The notes beneath the pieces were generated by a model. That model had not been told where the DNA came from. It saw nothing but the letters and a program-made list of their open reading frames with translations, and searched no databases. A stretch of DNA of 64,000 bases from Sternotherus odoratus (taxonomy: Eukaryota > Chordata > Testudines > Kinosternidae), in NCBI GenBank assembly GCA_032164245.1, contig JAVMKO010000007.1, positions 62,001-126,000 of the forward strand. The letters run 5' to 3'. The stretch's first letter is position 1. Each line of letters begins with the position of its first letter. Made by a program: the position numbers and the translations under genes. This document shows positions 57,796-64,000 of this stretch, in pieces.

Positions 57796-60049
57796 AGATG
57801 TAAACTGACGCTCTTCCGCTGCGCAGTGTTTCTCGGGTGGGCTCATTTGAAGAGGCTGTTCCGCACCATGGCCTGGGATGGCTCCTCACAGCTCCAGGAG
57901 CGTGTCTGGAGGTGCTTGGTAGGTGAATTCTTTGGGCCTTGAGAGTGAGGAATGGTGATTGTGTTGCACAAATGACTTCGTTCCTTTGGAGGCCTGTCCC
58001 AATTTACCTTCAAAGATAGGCAGACACAGGCGATCTTGAATACAAGTTTATTTGCTCAGCAAATTGAAGCCACAGAGTTAACACTCAAATTGTGGCTTGG
58101 CCCTATACATTGCCAAGACCTTTTTATATACTCCTTTAGGTGAAGGAGGGGCTCCAGGCAGTTTAACAAGTGGAAACGTTTTATGGTCATGTTTGTTTTA
58201 CAACCATTGTTTATCTGCCTGGAACTTCAAAACAGTGCATACAGACAAGAAAGTTCCTATTTTGTAAAGACACATATGAGGCAAGGATGTATAGAACAAG
58301 ATAGGAGTTTGATGTGAATAAGACGTATGAGACAAGACGTATGAGACAAGATAAGAGTTTGACGTGCATGAGAGGAGCAGGAATGTATGTGCCAAGATGA
58401 GTTAAGTTTCCCCTCCCTTTAGTGAAATAGAAGAAATAGCTTAGAATACTGTTACAACATTTGAAATACGGTTACTTATAAACTAGATTTTTCCTACAAC
58501 TGGAGGGAGACCTTTCTAACCTCACGCCCTGAGGACCCATCCACGTCGGTTGGGTCGCAGGACTCTATTCCAGGCTCTCTGCTGGTTCATTTCTCCAGGA
58601 GTTACAATCCGTTCACATTGTTGACATTTTTCTCCACAACTGTCAGACCGTCAAACTTTTGTCTCTTAAAATGAAAGCTGAGGTTCTGGAGAACACTGTA
58701 GTAACGTCAGAGAGGGGCTGCTACGGTGTTTGGGTTTTATTGGCCGTGGCCATGCCCTGACCATCGGTGTTGGCTTTCCTGGACTATTAACTGTGGGAAG
58801 AACAGGTCATTTGTATATTGTTCATTTCTTCCTTCTTTCTTCCTAGATGGTGAACAACAAGGACCACATCCCCAGATTCCTGTTCCAAGCTCTAGAGTAC
58901 CTGGAAAGCTCACAGACAACAATAAGACGCTCTGCAGTCCTCTTCATTGTTAAGCAGAGCAAAAATGCTTCCTCCAAACCCTTTTCTAGATGGCTGCTCT
59001 GCTCCCTCTGACAGCACCAGAATCCTAATTGTATTCATTGTATGTCTAGGAAATACAATCCGTCATTACGGGGATTTGTTGTCAGAAACAGTAAGTGAAG
59101 ATGGCATCTCCCGCCTGTATGAAGGTAAGGCAATACCACGGTGTTTTTGTGACTTTGTGGGAAGTACAGGGGTGCAGCCCAGGGCCTGAACACAGGTGTC
59201 GCTCTCTGTCTAAGGACAGCATTTAAGGAAGGAGGATAGTCATGCGAGCTTTCATCGAGGTACCACAATATGCATACGGGAGCAGGGGAATTCCATCCCT
59301 AGCTCCTAGTACAGACATAGCCTTAGAGCTGTGTGGGGAGGCTGTCTTCAGAAAGGTCAGGAAGTCTCTAATGAAACCCTGACAGAATTGAAAAGGGCTG
59401 TTGTTATTAAGGAGGAGGAGGAGGAGGATTACCCTCTGTAGGGAAAGATTCATCACCTGCCCTCCGTGTCATGGAGCGACTGCAGGCCAGGAAACTTCAC
59501 TCCCAGATTGGTTATCAGCTCATCGGAAATCCCAGGAGTGCACATGGGAAATACTTTTCCCTGGGACCTCTTAAGGAAGGAAGGCCAGGGCCACAAAGGA
59601 TTTCAGTCGACGTTAGGAGCCTAAATTCCTTTGTGGATCTCGGCCTAAATGTTTGATGGTTTAATTCCACTGCTGGTGTCCCTTTGCTGTTCCACCCAAA
59701 GAACAAGTGCCCCCAAAGGTCTGTGTGTACGGGTGTGTGTACAGGCGTGTGCCGGCAGAGAGGGAAGTTATGTGTCAATGGGGTCTCCTTTCTGTCCAGG
59801 GCTATTTTGGGAGTAGCTGAGTTGTTGTTGTTGTGTCCCCTGGAATCTCGGGTAGTTAGCAGCATGTGGCAATGGCCATCTGAAGAGGAGGTTTCCTGGG
59901 CGCTAGTCACATCAACCCGTTTCCTCTTTGTTTCAGCGTTCCAGGAAGTGCCTTTGAAAGATGACATAACCATGTGGCACATTCTCAACAGATATCACAA
60001 ATGGCCGCAGAAGTTTGGCAATCTCGTGTTGGGTCCTGCATTCGACTAG
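57796..60049 (+). pseudogene. MROH-like: MROH-family 3' end, third copy (four last exons)
   Basis: Exons 57796-57918 ([20 protein letters not shown]), 58847-58949 ([19 protein letters not shown]), 59050-59124 ([20 protein letters not shown]) and 59937-60049 (to [11 protein letters not shown]). The donor after 58949 reads TTAAGC where both other copies have GTAAGC, so normal splicing is lost. Everything upstream of the first exon is replaced by the Gypsy fragment, and an LTR sits in the first intron. A clear pseudogene fragment. Confidence 0.9.
57960..58498 (-). mobile_element. Solo LTR, complete partner of the truncated 15285-15521
   Basis: Minus strand starts TGTAGGAAAAATC, ends GTGCAACACA. 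TATA box (TATATAAAAAGG region) at about 58121 and AATAAA at 58047-58052. The main gene has no insertion at the matching site near 35815. No exact target duplication seen. Confidence 0.75.
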
Positions 60050-60111
60050 GGAACCGGGACCGACACAGAAGACCTTTGTCCTGCTATGGTACGTACAAAA
60101 GACACTTAGCA

Positions 60112-60510
60112 ACAGCCCCGACGGAGCGAGCGGCCGCACGGACTCTGGTCGTTGGCCACACAGCCCCGACGGAGCGAGCGGCCGCACGGACTCTGGTCGT
60201 TGGTCACACAGCCCCGACGGAGCGAGCGGCCGCACGGACTCTGGCCCTTGGCCGCACAGCCCCGACGGAACGAGCGGACGCACGGACTCTGGTCATTGGT
60301 CACACAGCCCCGACGGAGCGAGCGGCCGCACGGACTCTGGTCGTTGGTCACACAGCCCCGACAGAGCGAGCCGCCGCACGGACTCTGGTCGTTGGTCACA
60401 CAGCCCCGACGGAGCGAGCGGCCGCGAGGACTCTGGTCGTTGGGTCACACAGCCCCGACTGAGCGAGCGGCCGCACGGACTCTGGCCTTTGGCCGTACAG
60501 CCCTGACTGG
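60112..60510 (+). repeat. 48-bp minisatellite, 8 units
   Basis: Eight ACTCTGG cores, beginning about 60 bp after the MROH stop codon; followed by the shared TATA-bearing flank (60500-60640). Confidence 0.93.
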
Positions 60511-61077
60511 GAGGGTGGCCATTTTGACTCTGGCCATAAGGCCAAACCTAGGGTCTCCATTCGTCCGGATTCTCCCGGACATGTTTGCCTTTTCCGGTTA
60601 AGAATAACGTCCGGGCGGAATTTATAAATAGCCGGGGTGATTTTGTATCTGAGCTCCATGCTCCCGTTGGAAGCTGCTGTTTGGCTGGTTTCTGTTAATT
60701 CCGACAGCGACTGTTTATTTCATGCTCATCCCCGTCCCCATATTGCACCTAGTGCCTCTGGACACTCGCCTGTTGTTTCTAACTTTACTAATAGTCCGTC
60801 TTTATTTCTCACCCCACACGTGGGGAAGGGGGAGGGAGATCTCCCCGTGCTCCAGCCCATCAGTGACAGATATGGCACAGGGCGGCTCTGCTCCTCTGCT
60901 TAAAAGGGGCTTTTCTTGTCTCTTGATACCTACACCCCTATACACACAGAGTGACCTTCGCTACCCTTCCAGGTGTTGTCAGTAGTTACCAGTGTGGTGT
61001 TCTGCTCTTGTGCGATGATGATATCAGTTGGCTGCATGTGTGTTCCCTCTGTGTGCTGTCTTAGCTCTGAAGATCAC

Positions 61078-61735
61078 TGACACAGCAGACCCTGAGAGAA
61101 CCTCCAAAGAGGTACGAAGGCACCCGGGCCAGGTTTATTGTCAAATTAAATACAGTCTCTAGCTCGCCGGATGAGATATCAATGGGTCTGCTAGTCCATG
61201 TGTGGCCCCCAGACAATGGACACAGCTCAGTCAGTGGTGGGACGCTCCACTACCCCCTCAGCTGGACAAAGATGTGAACTCCGAGACCTACTTTTATACA
61301 GTGTAGGACCGATCACTCATCTCTCCTGTCACAATGGGGTACAGCCCCTTGGCTCATTAGGGTGCTGAGTCCCCCTTTGATCATGTTGGTTCAAACAAGC
61401 AAATCTATCCATCATGCTGTCCTTTTTACCCTGTCTCTGAGGAGCACCTCGCTGTTCCTTGTTGTCTCTGGGAAGTGTCCTTGTGACGTCCAAGTGCCAT
61501 CTTGGCACAACTACTTACATCATTAGCGTGGACTTTCTAGCAGCCCTTTTCTTGCCAAGTTCTCTAATTAGGGCCTGCCTCAGGCTCACAGCCCAACTTT
61601 TTGCTTGGCAATGCTGGAAGTACTTTGGTTCATGCATCAGGCTTCAGCCTAGGCCTCAGGCTAGGCCTCTGATACAAGGGTTAATGTGTCAGGGCTTCAT
61701 CCTACTACACCAGGTAATCGGCCCCCTACAATACA
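61078..61735 (-). mobile_element. Probable solo LTR, partner of 11060-11717
   Basis: Same 658 bp and same flanks (GATCAC, GTTCAC) in inverse orientation. Confidence 0.65.
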
Positions 61736-62400
61736 GTTCACAAAAGCCAGCCCAGTAGGCAGGGAGCCATCCAAGCCCGCGAATGGGGGAGACTGACAAG
61801 GGGGAGGGGAGGGGTCCTATCACGGCCCCTCTCTCACAGATAGGTCCCCCGCTCACAGCACTCAGCTGGGATATGGGAGAGCCACGTTCAGTTCCCTCTG
61901 TCCAGCTGCCTAGAGTAGCTCAGGGATGAGGGTACAGAGCTCAGGGCAGACTGGTCCACACCAGGGCACAAACCCCAGTGGGACTGGGAGCTTCTCTGTT
62001 TAGAGTTCACCCACGAAGAGCCAACTCCTGCAGCACTACAATGGCTGAACAGCGAGCCACAGACAGTCCCCTGGGGTACTGGGGTCTCTCCCGCCACCTA
62101 GGCAAGCCTGCCTTTGTGCTAGATCCATGGCTCAGGGAGACTGCGGGGGGAGGGGCTCTGTGCTGCTGGAGGGTCCCGCCGAAGGAAAAGGGAAGGGGGG
62201 GGAGGTGGAAAGGCTGGCTCAGGGTCAGTCTGACCTGGCAGTGGATGGGGGGGAGATGACATCACAAAGACCTTTTGCAGGATCTTGGCCTATTGGACAA
62301 AGTTGGCGGGGAGGCGATGACCTCACAGAGAGACCCTGACATCAGGCAGGACAGAGGTGCAGGGCCAGGGCAGTCTCTGAGACGCCCCCCCCCCTAGAAC
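61736..62400. other. Arm sequence without a recognised gene
   Basis: Inverse of 10400-11059; nothing identified. Confidence 0.4.
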
Positions 62401-63186
62401 TGAGAAGTATTAAATTGTTTGTAAATTGTTCATGTTTCATATTGTGTTTGTTTCCATATTGTAACTGTTTCATATTGTGTGTTTGTTTCCATATTGTAAC
62501 TCAGACTCCATTTTTTTTTTACTCCTGTCTTAAACTCCATTTTAAAATGCTCACTCCACTTTGTCTATGAAACCCTGATGTAACCTAATTAGTTTAGATG
62601 TGTGAATGAGGTATGTATGGATGATGGAATCAACCTCCAGCCCTTCTTGATAAAAAAGTGTGAACACCAACCACTGAAGAACAAAGCAAAAGGAGTCTAC
62701 CATAAAGAAAAAGAACAAAGGTCCAAATTGAAGAAGCATCAAAGCCAGGTCCAAGGCTGAAAGTCATGTCTGCAATTGACGGATAATTAATCAACAGATC
62801 CCAGAGGCAGCATGACACAGCAAGACCTACAGATTCTAAATTCAAACTGAAACCCTATAAAAAGGATGGGTGAGCTAGAAGACTTTGGGTAACGTTCTGC
62901 TGCCAACACCAAGGGGTATCGGTGCGCGCCCGACAGAGACCCAACCCCTCCTTGTGCCAGGCTCTCTTGGCCAGTTAGCTGACACAAGCTACGAACCCAA
63001 GCTGCGAACCCAAGCCACGGACTCAAGCGACGTTCAGGACGGGTAACTATAGAGCAGCTGCAGAACATCTGGTGTGTGTTGCGTACACATAGGTATTAAA
63101 TATTAGCTATTAATTATTGTATTATAATAAACGTGACATTCTTGTCTTATCCCCTGAAAAGATCCCGTGTAGTTTTCTGTACAACA
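62401..63186 (+). mobile_element. Probable solo LTR, partner of 9605-10399
   Basis: Starts TGAGAAGTATT, ends GTACAACA, with TATAAAAAGG near 62855 and AATAAA near 63126 in the expected order. Confidence 0.6.
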
Positions 63187-64000
63187 CCCCCCCCCCCTTG
63201 GCTTTGCTGCCACAAGTCTCCTTCTCGAGGTCTCTCCTGGAGGACGGGGAGAGAATTCGGATTCACGTCTGTGAGCATGAGGAGGAACCTCTGTGGAGTT
63301 TTCTCCTGTCCTACCATGGACTGTGCTAGAGAACAAACGTCCCATTTACAAGGGAAGAGGCTCAGAGAGGTTTGGAGTCGGTTCAGTCTGATCCCCTGGT
63401 GCAGGCAGAGTTCTAGGCACAGAAAACACTGGCTTCAGGTGGCAGAATTTGATTTGACTTTGACGCTTGGAATCACTGGGGACATTGGGGTTTCTCCTTC
63501 TTGGTTTCCCTTTTCCTCCCTCCTTTCTCCCTCTCTTCTCTGGCTTCTTTCCCCCCTTTTCCCTGCTTCACTCGCTCTACCAAGGAGGGGTATGCGTGGA
63601 GTGTGGGCAGTGGAGGTACGGGGGGTCGCTCTCATTGTGGGAGGTCCTCACAAAGGGGTGGGTCTGGATCTGAGAGTGATCTCCTCTGATGGTGACCTGG
63701 GCCATCCTTTGGGACACCTGTGAGACCTCTCAGCCTCCTACCCCTCAGAGTCTCAATGCTGATTGGCCGAGCAGGGGGCTGTTGACAGCGAGGAGACTCA
63801 GGTGCTTTTGGTCTCTTTTCAAATCAGGTAAATAAGTCACAACCAATCCAGTTTCTGGGATTAATCTTGCTGCTTCTCTCCCTTAATTGTCTCTTTGCAG
63901 TTCATGATTTCCTCCAGTGTTCTAGGTCTTCTAAAATACCTACTGAATAATTCCTATGAACACCTGTGGGTCTATAGCTCACTTGAGAACAGTTTATTCT
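63187..64000. other. Arm sequence without a recognised gene
   Basis: Inverse of 8796-9604; nothing identified. Confidence 0.4.

Larger units (their letters stand above)
58211..64000. repeat. Large inverted repeat, right arm
   Basis: Reverse complement of 8796-15521; runs off the window end. Confidence 0.93.

Overview
The window looks like repeat-dense vertebrate genomic DNA, most probably from a turtle (Testudines). The evidence is CR1 LINEs with 8-base 3' tails, hAT elements, several LTR families, and exons of the maestro HEAT-like repeat (MROH) family in several copies. The species assignment is inference from repeat and gene families; no bacterial genes, operons or CRISPR arrays were seen. 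Almost all long open frames here come from tandem repeats whose unit length is a multiple of three, or from transposons.

Layout. (1) 1-6367 is a segmental duplication that recurs in the same orientation at 38255-50821. It carries an exon-like block, a 48-bp minisatellite, GC-skewed tracts and a decayed CR1. (2) 8796-15521 is the left arm of a large inverted repeat; the right arm is 58211-64000 and runs off the window end. Each arm holds the last exons of an MROH gene, a 48-bp array and two LTRs. (3) Between them, on the + strand, lies the main gene: an MROH-family gene with a continuous, phase-compatible exon chain from 29819 to 37582 and probable 5' exons at 17793, 22787 and 26252. It has two in-frame nonsense codons (22807 and 32482), so this copy is probably a pseudogene or badly decayed. 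Its introns hold solo LTRs (18604-19700, 31547-32218), a hAT element with a perfect 8-bp target duplication (23439-25351) and an antisense CR1 with an intact FADD motif (27029-28620). (4) The second duplication copy, 38255-50821, is interrupted by a 5.76-kb endogenous retrovirus (44889-50646, minus strand). Its two 428-bp LTRs differ at one visible base, but its coding interior is broken. The empty target site is preserved in the first copy at 6195-6198. (5) 50822-53766 contains a tRNA-Ile(AAU)-like gene, a short inverted-repeat element, a CR1 3' end and a second copy of a 90-bp minisatellite block (six units, against three at 16.5 kb). (6) 53762-57560 is a Ty3/Gypsy fragment whose integrase has lost one catalytic aspartate. 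It abuts a third, 5'-truncated MROH copy (57796-60049) with a destroyed splice donor.

How the parts relate. The region is an MROH cluster remodelled by duplication, inversion and nested transposition. The two inverted-arm MROH tails share residues that differ from the central copy, so the arms appear to have split more recently from each other than from the central copy. The 48-bp array has 2, 5, 11 and 8 units at its four loci. The insertions give a relative order: the duplications came first, then the ERV in copy B and the solo LTR in the left arm. The nearest thing to a new system is the ERV, which looks like a defective element mobilised in trans or an old provirus with converted LTRs.
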